Assembly: GCF_023343835.1 (NCBI RefSeq)
Contig: NC_064444.1
Coordinates: forward strand, 17,707,219 to 17,771,218
DNA from: Lagopus muta
Lineage: Eukaryota; Chordata; Aves; Galliformes; Phasianidae
Direction of reading: 5' to 3'
DNA: 64,000 nucleotides
Position 1 is the stretch's first letter; every line of letters begins with the position of its first letter. The notes under the pieces were generated by a model. The model had not been told where the DNA came from, made no database searches, and saw only the letters and a list, made by a program, of their open reading frames with translations. The position numbers and the translations under genes are program-made. Positions 30,800-43,052 of the stretch are shown here, in pieces.

Positions 30800-32643
30800 C
30801 CGTCCTTCCGAAGCCGCAGCCTTTGGGGGTGAAGCAAGATGTTCTTTTTCTATCTGTGTGCTACTGTTCAAAGGTTTTCGCTCCAGCAATTCATTCTCTG
30901 GTGACAGCAGCCTCCCTGGGTGTGATGCTGTCCAACTTCCAGCACGCTTAGCTGAGAGGCAGCAAAAGCCCTGCTGCATCATGTTCTGCATTGCCATTGT
31001 CTCTCAGGGTGAGGGAAAATGGCCTTAATTTGCACCAGGGTAAGTTTAGGTTGGATATCAGGAGAAACTTCTTTACAGAAAGGGTTGTTAAGCACTGCAA
31101 TGGGCTGCCCAGGGAGGTGGTTGAGTCACCATCCCTGGGTGTGTTAAAAACTGTTTGGATGTGGTGCTCAGGGACGTGGTTTAGCAGAGGGTCGTTAGGG
31201 CAGCTTGGTTGTGGTTGGACTCCATGATCTTTTAAGGTCTTTCCAACCTGAGCAATTCTATGATTATGGCTGCTGCCTTCGGACTGCCCCAAGCCTGGTT
31301 CCACTCTCCTTGTCAAGGGGAGCAGGTTTTGCAGCTAGAGAAGTGCCCAGGGCTGTGTGAGGTGGGCGCTTTGACGTGTTGCCAGAGGGAACTAAAGTAG
31401 AGCATTCTCCATAGGAAAGGGCTGTGTGCTCCTGACGCTCTGCAGACCAACATGCAGTAAGTTTAATGCTGTAGGGTAAAACAAGGCTGCATCTCCGCTC
31501 TCTGTTGATACCCCAAAAACTCAATTTTCCATCTTCCCCAACCCAGGCTTTGGATCATGGCAGGGCGCCTCAGCTGGTAGTCAGGGAGTGACCTGAGGAT
31601 TGTTCTGTCCCTGCACCACTTTCCTCTGTGCACCTTCAAGCCAAGTTCACCAGCATGTACTCTAAAGCAGTGTGGTCTGACCTGCTCAGCTGTATCTTTC
31701 CAGCAGCCTGGAGTGCCCCGCAGCGCAGCTTTCTCATCAGAAACTTCTGAGGATGCAGCAGGTCCCAAAAGCTTTTCATTTCCTGGGCTTGCCAAGTCAG
31801 TATTAACCCACAGCCCAAGCGTGGATGTTCTGTATTGCAAAAAATCCCACACCTGACACCAGGATCCAGAGCCTGGAGCCACTCCGTGGTGGTGGTGAGA
31901 GCAGAGGGCGATGTGGGCTGCAAAGCCTGTGCTGCTCCGTGGGCAGCATGCCTTGCTTTGCATTCCTGACTGAGCACTGGGGGCCGGGCTGCCAGGAAGC
32001 CCAGATCTGCCTAGCAGCCAGCTCCCTCAGAGCCCAGGATAGCAGCGGAGCAGTCTGCTGCACCCCGCCAGCAGTGCCTGGCATCATTCCTCACCTGACA
32101 GCTGCACGGCCTCTGTGGCCACCACCCAGAGCTGTGGTTGCCACCTTGGCTGCTTGCACCATGTCTAACAGCCCCTGCCTGGGTATGATGAGGAGGGCTG
32201 TGTGCCCTGAGCGCCAGCAGCTGGCCCAGTTCCCTCAGAAAGGGAAAGTGCAGGCGCTGTCTGAGCATCCAGCTGCTTTCTATAGAGCACGTCCTGTTCC
32301 AGGGCTGTCTGTGGGCTCTCTGACCAGGAGTTTATTGTACTAAAGGGACAGAGAGCTGAGCTGTGCTGCTAAACATCTCCATGGGATGGAGAATGACCCC
32401 TGAGGAGTGTCCTGTGTGCTTGGATGGGCATCCCTCCCTGCTGTTTCTCCCTGTTTGCTGCCATCCAAGGGAGCTGCAGCCTGCAGTAGGTGGGCTTTCG
32501 AGGCCAGCTGTCCCCTTACTCACGAGGCATCGGACATCCATCTCCAGCAGGCACCCCTCAGTAGCTCTGTGTTCTCTTTTGCCCATGCAGAACCAGCCCC
32601 AAAGTTATGTACGGAGCTCTTTATTAGCTCTGTCCACAATAAA
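30800..32643 (+). other. Probable ZDHHC1 3'UTR
   Basis: From the stop codon to a canonical AATAAA at 32638-32643 there is no other poly(A) signal that I noticed and no new gene. The UTR would be about 1.85 kb and would include a CR1 fragment at about 31.0-31.3 kb. Confidence 0.5.
31008..31266 (+). mobile_element. CR1 LINE fragment in the ZDHHC1 3'UTR
   Basis: Forward CR1 3' part: gtaagtttaggttggatatcagg, gggctgcccagggaggtgg, ending ccaacctgagcaattctatgatt. It lies between the ZDHHC1 stop codon and the best poly(A) signal, so it may be transcribed as mRNA 3' sequence. Confidence 0.9.
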
Positions 32644-34700
32644 GTTTTCTATGCCCTTTGCTACATAATGTCCTCTTTCTTACCGTTTCGCCGCCCTGTT
32701 GGTGATGCCCAGCTCTGCCATCCAGCACTGTGCCCCACCAGGCTTTGCCCTCTGGCTGTGGATGGCTCTGGGGATGTTCAGAAGGGCTGCCTTCAGGAAG
32801 CCCATGGGGTTTTGGGGGGCCCAGTGCTGCAATCTGTGTGCCAGCAGGATGGGCTGTGCCACGGTGTGGGCTCTGCTCTGCACATAGCAGGACTTTGTGT
32901 GCGTGAGAGGTGTCTGACTTGGGTGTGTTGGGCGTTAAGGATGCATGCTGTGCATCCAGGAGTGGAAGTGGTGACGCTGGGATGTCCTCAGCTCCCAGGA
33001 GAGCTGCTGTGCCCCAGCAGAACCTCCAGAAGTGCCGCTCAGCATCTGAGCTGCCCCCCGCAGCAGGCTGTCCCAGCAGCAGGACGCGGTGCCCCGGGCT
33101 GCCCAGCTCCAGCAGGAGACACTGCAGCTTTTTAGAAGGAATGAGCGGCGCGTCCTCAGGATGCTGACAGCTTTCTGGAGCCCTTCCCAGCGCCGGGTTA
33201 TAAATCACGGCCCCGTCCACCCCTTTGCTTTCATCATGCGGCGTCTTCTCTTTGAAGTCAGGGTGACCTTCCTTTGGGAAACGCCTTTGATGTGACCGTG
33301 CTGGGAGCGCCCCGAATGAGGGAGGAGGACGAAGCTGTGACCCCTGTGCCCCAAACCTCACGCCGTGGGGCAGAGCAGCGGGGCTGGGCACGCCTGCACA
33401 CCCCGTGTGCTGTCAGACACAGCTAAGCCCCGCTAATGCCTTCTGGACGAGCTGTCTCCAGGGTTACCATATACATATTGCACAACCTCTGAAACACTTC
33501 CCTCTGTTTTGTAGCAACTTGCTCTATAGGAGCGGCGTTCCCACGTAACCTCATCCCACCCCGCTGCTCCCCGGTGGGCCGAGATCACTGGCAGTGCCCA
33601 CAGGAGGAGGATGGGGTGCAGGAGGTGCGCGTCCCTGCTTGGGCTGCGCTCTGAGCTCAGCATCCTGCGGGTGACCTGGGGTGGGATGCACGCCTGGCAC
33701 AGACCAGGGTGAGCATCGGACCAGTGCTGCTCCTCGGGTGCTGGGAACACCCCGATCCCTTCTGGAAATCATCAGAAGGGGAAAGTCCCCAGGGTCTGGG
33801 CACGGAGCCATGGCTGTGCTCGGCCCGTGGGACCTCCTGCTTGGCTCCAGCCTGAGCCCCGGCCTCCTCCCGGCCTTCCTTCCTGCGTGAGGAGCTGCAG
33901 GAGCCAACAAGGACCTGGCTTTGACAGGGCTGTCATAGTGACAACAAACGCACAACAAACCCCGGCCCTTAGAAACCGAAACCTGACCTGCTCGACCTGG
34001 CCCGTGGGGCAGCAATGGGGCAGCAGGCCCGGCTCGGCTCCGGGCCCTTCTCACTTGGCTCCCCAGATGTGCCAGCCCTTATTCACCCAGATGTGTCGCC
34101 CCTCGGCTGCCACCCTTTGGCTGCTCAGACTCTTTGAGCTCCATCCCAGCAGATGTTCAGCAGTCCCTGGGGTGTCTGTTTGTGAGATGTGCTCGAGGGC
34201 ATCCTGCTCTGGGCTCTCCATTGGACCAGATGACCTCCAGCCTACAAGAGCAGCACGAGGCGGGCAGAGGAGGAAGGCTCGGTGGGCACTGGGCAATAGA
34301 AGCATTTCTGCTTTTCTCTTAGTCTCCAAGGAGATTAAAAAAATATATCCATAAAATAGCAAGAAACATCCAACTTCCTCCTGGCTGCCACTCAGCGACA
34401 GCTTCTTATTGCCTCTCAGCATGGCTCCGTGGACCCCCATCCAGGAGCTCGGGTGTTAGGGACAGTTCTGCTCCCCAAGTGAGGTGAGGCAGTGGCACAG
34501 CTGCCCAGGGCTGGGGAGGATTCACCATCCATGGAGGCATCCCAGCGCCGCAGGGATGTGGCACTGAGGGACGTGGGCAGTGGGCACGGTGGGGTCGGGG
34601 ATCCGAGAGAGATTTTCCAACCTTTGATGATGGAGGAGTGAGGATGGAGGATGAGGGAGGAAGGACGGGAGAGGGAGGACGCGGGGATGGAGCTGCCGGT
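32644..34700. other. Intergenic stretch between ZDHHC1 and TPPP3
   Basis: There is no conserved coding sequence, RNA gene or tandem array here. GC content rises toward the TPPP3 CpG island. A short forward CR1 piece lies near 34.5-34.6 kb. Confidence 0.45.
34525..34636 (+). mobile_element. CR1 LINE fragment
   Basis: Forward fragment with gggatgtggcactgagggacgtgg and tttccaacctttgatgat, just upstream of the TPPP3 CpG island. It is the same CR1 subfamily as the copies at 46.0 and 46.4 kb. Confidence 0.7.
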
Positions 34701-34719
34701 CCTTTCTCATAGAGCCAGG

Positions 34720-35340
34720 AGGGGCTCCGGGTGTCACAGCGGAGCCGGGTCCCCCCGCTCCCATTCCCTCCCGGCTCCCCCCGCGCAGCCGCTGCGGGCG
34801 GACACCTCCGGCCGCGTGTCGGTCCGGGCAGGGCGGGAGGGGGCGGCCCCGCGTTCCGTCCCGCAGCCCCTCCCGCAGCCGTGGGCCGGCGCGGCGCCAG
34901 CGCGGGGCCTTAAACAGCGGCGGCGGCGGCGGCCGCGCCCAGAGAGCGGCACCGGGAGGTGAGAGCGGGACAGGCACCGGGAGCCGGCGGGGGGCAGGGG
35001 GGCACCGCGGGGTCGGGACCGCTCCGAGGATCCCGAACCCTCCCTTAGGGGTCCTCATCCCCCGGGGCCGCGCCTTCCAGCCCTAGCGACGGTCGCTAGG
35101 CAACGCAGCCCTGCCCTTAGCGACGGTCGCTAGGCAACGGGAGGGGGACTGAGGGGGGGGGGGAGCCGCGCTGGAGACGGGCGCGGGTCTGGGAGCCGGC
35201 TGAGGACTTGCGGGCGGGTGGTGGCCAGGACCGGCGTGGGCTGTCGCGCTCGCATCCCGAGCCGCCGTCCCCGAAGACATCTGTCAGCCGTCGGCAGCAT
35301 CCCGGTGGTGAGGGGCCGCTCCACCCCGTCCTGCGGCACC
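34720..35340 (+). promoter_or_regulatory. TPPP3 CpG island promoter
   Basis: Very CpG-dense sequence with a short (CGG)5 run at about 34919-34933 after cttaaacag, many GC boxes, and two tandem palindromic X-box elements (listed separately). The TPPP3 start codon follows at 35341. The exact transcription start is not determinable by eye. Confidence 0.65.
35084..35139 (+). promoter_or_regulatory. Tandem RFX X-box palindromes
   Basis: A 22-base element (tagcgacggtcgctaggcaacg) occurs twice without change, at 35084-35105 and 35118-35139. Read on the minus strand each contains GTTGCC-T-AGCGAC, an RFX X-box with a one-base spacer. The left part is also a perfect 7-base inverted repeat, TAGCGAC/GTCGCTA. 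X-boxes mark ciliary genes, which fits TPPP3 expression in multiciliated cells. Confidence 0.7.
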
Positions 35341-36702
35341 ATGGCAGGGAGCTCTGAGATGGCATCGCTGGAGGAGAGCTTCCGCAAGTTCGCCATCTAT
35401 GGCGACACCAAGGCCACGGGGCAGGAGATGAATGGGAAGAACTGGGCCAAGCTGTGCAAGGACTGCAAAGTCATCGACGGCAAAAGCGTCACCGGCACCG
35501 ACGTGGACATTGTGTTCTCCAAAGTGAAGTAAGTGACTGGTTGGGGTCTCCCGTGCCTCTCCATGGTGCAGTGGGTGTTGATTGTAAATCAGTGCAAATC
35601 TGCAGAATGGGAAGTTCAGATTTTGAAGCTCAGATTTTGAGTCATGCACAGAGGAAGTGGGAACCCAGCTTCTCATTCAACATCCCAACAGGAGGATGCT
35701 CAGGGCTGTACAGCGGGGTGGGGCACAGCTTTGAGCTCAGGGAGGGCTCTGACCTGGGGATGCTTTGTGGTCCCCGTGTATGTGGTGGCAATCAATGCTG
35801 CACCAGGGTGCAAAAGTGACAATAGATGGGGATGCTGCTCCCCCCTCACTGCTGTCTGGGTTCTCTTGTTCCCAGCTGGAGCCAAGTGACTTTGGGCACC
35901 GATGCCAATGGGGAAGAACAAAGCACAGCAGCTCTGTGCCAAGCTGGGCAATGAGGGGAGGTCAGAAGCAATGATGACAGATGCACAAACCCTCCCATCA
36001 CCAGTGCCCAAATCCCCAGTGAGGTTTAGGCACAGAGGGCTGTAACACCACTGGGCTGCAAAGCTCCTAAAGCCCATCTGTTCTGACCAGTGCAGCCCTA
36101 CTGCGTTTTGGAGGTGGCTGAGGAACCCCAGGTTGGGAGAAGAGCATTCTGGGGTCCTCACCATGCGGCTTGGACCAGCACAAGGTGATGCTCACAGCGT
36201 ATGTTTGGCGCTTGCAGAGGGAAGACAGCCCGTGTCATCAACTACGAGGAGTTCAAGAAGGCCCTGGAGGAGCTGGCCCCGAAGCGCTTTAAGGACAAGG
36301 GCAAGGAGGAGGCATACGAGGCCATCTGCCAGCTGGTGGCTGGGAAGGAGCCCATTAATGTGGGCGTCACGGTGAGAGCGGGGGGCACGGGGTGAGGATG
36401 GGGCTGTGCTTTGTGGGAGCCCTATGGGCTCGGGTTTGGGTTCCCGGTGGGCCTCAGGAACAGGCATGGGGTCGGGATGCTGGCTGACCCGCTGCGTCCA
36501 CGTCCCTGTGCAGAAAGCCAAGAACGTGGGCGCCGTGGAGCGGCTGACCGACACCTCCAAGTACACGGGGTCACACAAGGAGCGCTTCGATGAGACGGGC
36601 AAAGGCAAGGGGAAGAGCGGGCGGGAGAACATCGTGGACAACAGCGGCTACGTCAGCGCCTACAAGAACGCGGGCACCTACGATGCCAAAGTGAAGAAGT
36701 AG
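35341..36702 (+). CDS. TPPP3: TPPP3, tubulin polymerization-promoting protein family member 3
   Basis: Three coding exons, 35341-35528, 36218-36371 and 36514-36702, give 176 residues, the usual TPPP3 length. The p25-alpha domain is intact: [20 protein letters not shown] near the start, [20 protein letters not shown], then [19 protein letters not shown], and a C-terminal disordered basic part ending in YDAKVKK. TPPP3 binds and bundles microtubules and is abundant in multiciliated epithelia and some progenitor cells. It lacks the long Ser/Pro-rich N-terminal extension of TPPP. The ATG is preceded by gcggcacc, a good initiation context, and sits at the end of a CpG island. No defect is seen. Confidence 0.97.
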
Positions 36703-37162
36703 GGACTGCCCCATGCGCCCACCGCCTTCGGTCACGTTGGCCTCGGGACACGGCCGCAGGGCCTGGGAGGCTGCACCGGGGCCGGCCCCACGCTGGCGGG
36801 ATGTCGGATGTGACGGGCGAGCAGCCGGGCTCCGTCTCAACGCCGCGTCCGTCCTTCGTGCATCACCCCCTGCCTCTGCAGCGCTGCTCCATGGGGTGCC
36901 CCGCCGGCACCTCGGCCCTCCCTACCTCAGACCCTGTGGGACCTCAGCCCACCCTCCCCACCCCTGGTGTCGCAGCCTTCCCATCGCCCCATCGGGATGC
37001 CGCTTGCCATGGGTCCCATCTCCCAGTGCAGCTCCCAGAATGGGGTCCAATCACTACCAAAGGTCCCCGAGCCCCCAGCTCTGCACCCACGTGGGCTCCC
37101 ACTGCCCCCAAGGAGCCTGAACCAAAGGATGCCGCAGCCCCGCGCTGTCACCCCGCAATAAA
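36703..37162 (+). other. TPPP3 3'UTR with poly(A) signal
   Basis: GC-rich 3'UTR from the stop codon to a canonical AATAAA at 37157-37162. The signal is followed by a gene-free stretch. Confidence 0.75.
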
Positions 37163-39550
37163 GCCCCCTCCGCACTGACGCCCCGCCTCTGGTTCCATCC
37201 GTCTGTCCATCCCTCTGTCCTTCTCGGCCAGCCCCAGGACTCGCTTCCTGGCTGGCCCCGAGTTGCCTGAGCAACCGCAGGCACAAACACAGCGCCTGGC
37301 TCCGGCCCCCGCTCTGTTTGCAACCAAACACACCGCGGGCTCCTGGTAACCATCCCTGGGAAGCAAGCAGCCGCGCTTGGGCTGGGGTGGCGCTTGGGGC
37401 AGGGCGCTGCCACCCCAACGCCCGCAGTGTCAGCACTGCCCGAGCGCCGGGCTGCTGCTCACAGCGCTGCAGGAGCTGCTCACGGCTCGGCTGCCCGCCA
37501 GCTCACATCCCTCTGCACCGCCCTCTGTAAAGGCAGGAGGCTGTGGGCTGACCCTGGGCTGGTGCTGACATCGCTCCCTGGCACGGCGATGGGCTGGGGG
37601 TGTCAGCCCCGCTTCGAGCAGCTCATATGAGGGTTGTGGGGCTGCCTGTGCCCCTTGTCCAGGGTCCTTGCCCCTTTGCTGATTCCCATTATCTGACTGC
37701 AAAAGGAGGCATGAAATGCCTGGGGCTGGGCTGAACCACGGTTCCTAAAGGTCAGCACTACTGCTACCCATCCCTGTCCTTCTGCAAGTGGAGGATGTGA
37801 TGAGGCAGGACATTTTGCAATGAGGTGAGCAACCAGGCCAGTGGGGCTGACAAAGGACAGGAGGAATGGAAATGCCCACATCAGGGCAGCTCTGTGAGGG
37901 GCTGTGGGACCCCTGGGCAAATTGGGGATACTGGGAAGGTGTCCCTAGGGTACTGAAAAGCTCATTAACGTGTTGATCTGATCACAACCTCTCCCCAGAG
38001 GCCAAAAGTGCTGTGTTTGCCCCAAACCCTCAAAGCTCGGTCATTGGCCCAAGGCTCTGATGTGCTTTTGGGGAATCGAGACCCAACCACACGGCCTACA
38101 AATGGTGAGGATGCAATGGGCACATGGCTGGACCTCTCTGCTGGGTTGGCCAGCACAGACATCCCACTCCTACCAAGCCAGACCCAAGGCAAGCAGTGCT
38201 GGCAAAGACCCAGCAGGGTCAACTTAAAGAGCAACTTTGTCAGTGGGGTGTTCAACATGGCAAGGAGGGGCTGGCCAACATTGATACTCCCACCTAAGGT
38301 TTGGGAAGGTCGTGGTGATCACAGGGATAGCTGATGTAAAGAGACAAATGTCATATCTCACTTCAGACAGGGTAAGGAGGAGGATCTGGAGAGCAGCTTT
38401 TCAGTCCCCAGGAAGGTGGTGGGGCAAACGCTCCTGGGAGGTGATTCTGGGCAGGTGGAGGACACGCAGATGACAGGGAATGGCCACCAAGGACCTACAA
38501 GGGCATGGCACACCTGAGCAACCCCATGGCCTTCTACAACAAGGTGGTGGGTAGCCAAGGGGAGGAGTGGGGTTGGTTGTGATTATCTTAGTGGTCTTTT
38601 CCCTTAATGATTCTATGACTGTAGACTTCAGTGTGGCTTTAGCATGGTTTGCTCCAGGAGACACAAAGAACAGGATGGCTGGGTGGGTGGAAAACTTGTC
38701 AGGCCACCAGGTTGGGGTTGACCAGTGAAATCTGACGTGGTGCCACGGGCTGCTGGGGCAGCAGAGGGCTTGAAACATCATCAGCAGGGCTGCCTTCAGC
38801 CATGTGAAGTGACACAGCCTAAATGGGGGGCTTGCAGCCGCTTCCCTTTGCTAATGAATTGGCTCTGGCTGAGCATTTGCTCCAAGGTTGGCTCCACACC
38901 AGCTCCAGAAAGCCACTTCACAGCCAGCATAACTCCCTAGCAGCAGAGGAGCCAGCAGGCAGAAGGTGTCTCAGCCAGCATTTATGTCACTTGCATTTAT
39001 CGAGGTCCCAGCACTAAGCTTGCAGCCCATTTTTTTCCCTTTCCACACGTTCCTTTCCCTTGGCTTGGGAGAGGATATGGGATGGCAAGAGCAAACCCAC
39101 AACGTGTCACTGTCAGCCCAAGGGAACCAGGAGGACTGGCTGGTGGTGGAGGCAAAGAGAGGGCAAAGCCTTCAGGGCAGCAGGAACATGGTGAAGAATA
39201 CGTGGAGACACAGAAGCACAGAATATCCCGGGTTGGAAGAGATCAGGATCATGGAGTCCTCCATTCCTGCTCACTGGTACCAGTAGTTCTGTACCTGCTG
39301 ACACCAGCAGTCATGGTGCTCATTAATTTATCTTCTCTTTCTGCAAGCTCATTCTTGGCACCTTCCCTTCCTGTGCTCAAGCAGATCCAAGGCTCTCCTG
39401 AGCAGAAGGCAGGATCCTGGGCTATGAGCTTCCATAGGGAAAAGGGCCTCAGTAGGGTGGGGGCAAGAGGCCTTCCCCCCTGCAACAGAGGTTAAAAAAG
39501 ACCATGAAAAACTGAGGTTTCAGACAAGCTCAGATGTAACTCAAAGCCTG

Positions 39551-39690
39551 AAACACAGAACCGTTATGGTTGGAAAGACCTCTAAGATCACCCAGTCCAA
39601 CCATTGACCCACCCCCACTGTGCCCTCAGTGCCACATCCCCACTGTTCCCAAGCACCTCCAGGTTCTCCAGCACCTCCCTGCAGGATCAG
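39551..39690 (-). mobile_element. CR1 LINE fragment
   Basis: Reverse CR1 3' fragment: acagaaccgttatggttggaaagacctctaagatcacccagtccaac-type start, then cctcagtgccacatcccc and caagcacctccaggttctcc. Confidence 0.85.
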
Positions 39691-42600
39691 GAAAGATGAA
39701 GCCATCCTCTCTGAAGGCAAACAGACCAGCTGACTTCAGTCCTTGGATGCTAACTTCAACCACTTCCAAGGGAAGCAACAAAACCTCTTCCTTGTGGCCA
39801 CGTCACTGAAATGGAGCATCGTTTATAGACACAGTTTTGGCCTTGATGGGTGCATGGGAGCGACCTCCTTCACTGCAGGATCCAGCAGGTCCCCTTGGTC
39901 AGCACAGATCCAAGGGGTAACGTGGCTGACGATGGGAAGCCTGAGACGTTTTTAGCCCAATGAAGTCAGCCTGTGTTTGATCTGATGCCTTCCTGGGCTC
40001 CTTGCTCGGGTGTCATTAAGTTCACATAAATAAATCAGAAACAGAGGCCAAGAGAAGCAATCAGTGTCTGGCAGCACGGAGTGCACTGCTCCCTCTGCAC
40101 AGTTCCGGGCTCTTGGCATGGGTGAAGCCCTGTGGGAACGCCAGCTCCATGCTGGAAACTTTGTGAGCTGCTCTGATGAACTGCAAAGCAGACACAGTGA
40201 GGCTCTGCAGCACGAAAGCAGCTCCGTGCGTTTCGAACTCACCCCCTTTGAATGGAGCTGGTGCAGAAAGAAGAAGTGTTAAAGCTGAAGCTACAGCCCC
40301 ACACTGCTGGAAAGAGTGATGCTATCCAGGTGGGACGCTACCAAAAGATGACCTTAAATTTCCACTCTATGAGCCATTTCTCTGCTTCCCTTGGGAGCTT
40401 CCAGGCTGATCTGAAATGTAAAAGGAAGGGCTGAAAGAATTAAAGGAAGGGCTTTGTGCTTTGACAACAACCCAGTGCCTGGGGTGATGGGCTGGGCTCC
40501 TCCATGGGTCATTTTAATCTGGGATGTGTGTTTTGGGCAGCCCAAAGACCCTGGTTTGAATACAGATCTTACAAGCAATGCTTCATCGCCAGGCACACGC
40601 TGGTACTGATGCAGTGCCATTGCAGAGCAAATTGAATCAACTCGATGCCTTTCCTCCCAGTACAGCATGATCTCAGCTGAAATGTGATTAGATGGGAGCC
40701 ATCCCCACGTCTCGTTAACCCCATCAGTGCAGCAGGAGGACAGGGGCAGAGAAATGGACCGGTGCAAAGATCAGATTCTCCAGCAGGACTCTGCGTGGGA
40801 CATAAAAACAAACACAGCCCCTGCTTCACGCCTGCTCTGCTCTCCTTACGGAGGACGATGGCTCAGCTGCTGCGAAGCAAAGCGCTGGGCAGAGCTGCAT
40901 GCTGGTCACAGCCCTGCTGCTCCTCACAATGGGCTGATGGCTGCAGAACGGTGTGATTTTGGGGAGGATGAGCTGCTCTGTGAGTGGTGTGAGTGCTCCC
41001 TGTACACAGCTGCTGCAGCAGGAAGATGTTTGTGTTTAAAAGAGCCGGGTGAGATTGACACAGAAAAGACTCATAGGGCAGACAGGCATTCAGCAGCGCA
41101 CACACACTGCAATGATGTCTCAAAAGAGATATACTGTCTTCCATCTATTCAAATTCACACTAAAATATGTATATACTGAGGAAGCCTGCACTTAACCTCT
41201 GTATTTCTAGACAACTACAACCATGACTCATTTTAAGATTGCTTGCATTGCTGTCATACAATGATTAATAACTGCACCCTGTGCTCACCTGCCTGCTAGA
41301 ACAGCTGGGAGCCCATAGGGGGCTCCCATTGCAAAAGTCTCTCATTTTGACCCGCGATTCTTCTCCTAAAGAAGTAAATCCATTGTAGCCAGGATATTCC
41401 TCTCCACCCACTGCACTGGCACATTTCTATCTTGGCTTTCAAGCATGCAGGCTCAGTGAATGAATTTGTCACTCTTTATAGCTGTGAGGAGACAAAACCA
41501 CCAACCAACATCGCTGAGGGCGGCAGAATCAGAGGAATGAAACGTCTCTACAGCTGTGTCAGTGCCTGGCAGGTCCTAGGAGCTTCCCAACACTGGGTGA
41601 TCCACCTGGAGAGTGATAAATGACACCGAGAGTAACGCAGTGCAGTGTAAGCAAACCTCTGTGCTGCTGCTCCAGGGTGTTTGTTTGGAACACATTCCTA
41701 AAGAACAGAAAAACAAAGCCATTTCCAAAGCATTCATGCATACGTGTGCAGAACCAACCTCAGCAAACAATAGCACACGAGGCACAAGGAGATATTCAGG
41801 CATGCTGTCAGGGAGCCGAGGTGACGTCAGAAAACAAAGCTAAACAGAGATGTTACTATGGATATTTGCTATGATGGGTGGTGGTGGTTGGGTTTGGTTT
41901 TTGGTTGTTTTTTTTAGGACTAATTGGGAACAAATTTGAGCTTTGGATTTAAACATTTCCTTGCAGCATCTGCCCTGCAGCCCAACCTGCACTGTGCATC
42001 TTAGACCCAAGGAGCAGGAGCGCGAGGCTGCAGATCAATGTGGGGTGAAGGCTGCTGTGCTCCTGCCCCATGTTATTGCTGCAGATTCAGCTGGGATTCA
42101 TGCAGCCTGGCTGCCCTGGGATTTTCAGCCAGCACAAACTGAAGTGAATTACAAACTAAAGAGAAGGTTCCACCTGCTGAGCTCCATCCTTCATAAATCC
42201 AGCTTCACTCGCTTTCTTGAGGCAGAGCTTTGAGAACAATGAGGAGCTCCGAATGGGCGAACATCACAGCTGGCTGAGCTGGCTTCCTCCTGCAGGTGGA
42301 AATGGTACATTGGAGCTGGTGCATCCCACAGGAAGGGAGCAGGAACACTGATAGAGAGCGGAGGCTCAGGCCTGCCCCTGCCTGCAAGAGGAGTACATGA
42401 GACAAAACACAAAACCACAGCTGAAGTGCATGAGCAGCATGTGGGAAATGCAGCAATTCCTGCAACTCGGCCACGCGTGGAGGATGATCAGGGAGAACTG
42501 CTGCTTGAAGGCTTGCTGTGCAGAGGACAAACAGCATTTCAGGGCTGGACACGAGGCCAAAGCCAGCAGGAAGAAGGCTGCAGAGGCAGAATGACGGGTG

Positions 42601-42892
42601 TTTGTTTGCCTGCTTTCCTGGGAAGCAGAAGCAGGCAGAGCGCAGCCAAACAGCTCCTCTCCGTGGCCAGCACAGATACTGATAAATAAACAACGCTGGG
42701 AAGGGGTGAGAGATCTGGGAAGGATCCTGTGGGATGCTGCTGGCAAAGCAACGGCCGACAGGATGAACAAGGAGGTGCTGGTTGGCCCCAGTATCTTTGA
42801 AGGGAGAGGAAGAAAAGGCTTTGAAATGCTCTGCTAAGGACAGGAGGGTTGATGCGTGCTTGGAGCCCTGTTCAGCCCAGGCCCAAAGGAGA

Positions 42893-43052
42893 GATGTTGG
42901 AGGCTGTGGATGCTCCAGCCCTGCAGGCATTCAAGGCCAGGCTGGATGTGGCTCTGGGCAGCCTGGGCTGCTGGTTGGAGACCTTGCACACATCTGGTTG
43001 GAACCAGATGATCACTGCAGTCCTTTTTAACCCAGGCCATTCTATGATTCTA
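42893..43052 (+). mobile_element. CR1 LINE fragment
   Basis: Forward CR1 3' portion with caggcattcaaggccaggct and gcctgggctgctggttgg, ending aacccaggccattctatgattctac. Confidence 0.9.

Noticed and set aside
37990-38620. Possible old retroposon or gene remnant
   Set aside because: It has a CR1-like end (gattctatgactg) but the body could not be matched by eye to any family, so it was left out of the feature list.
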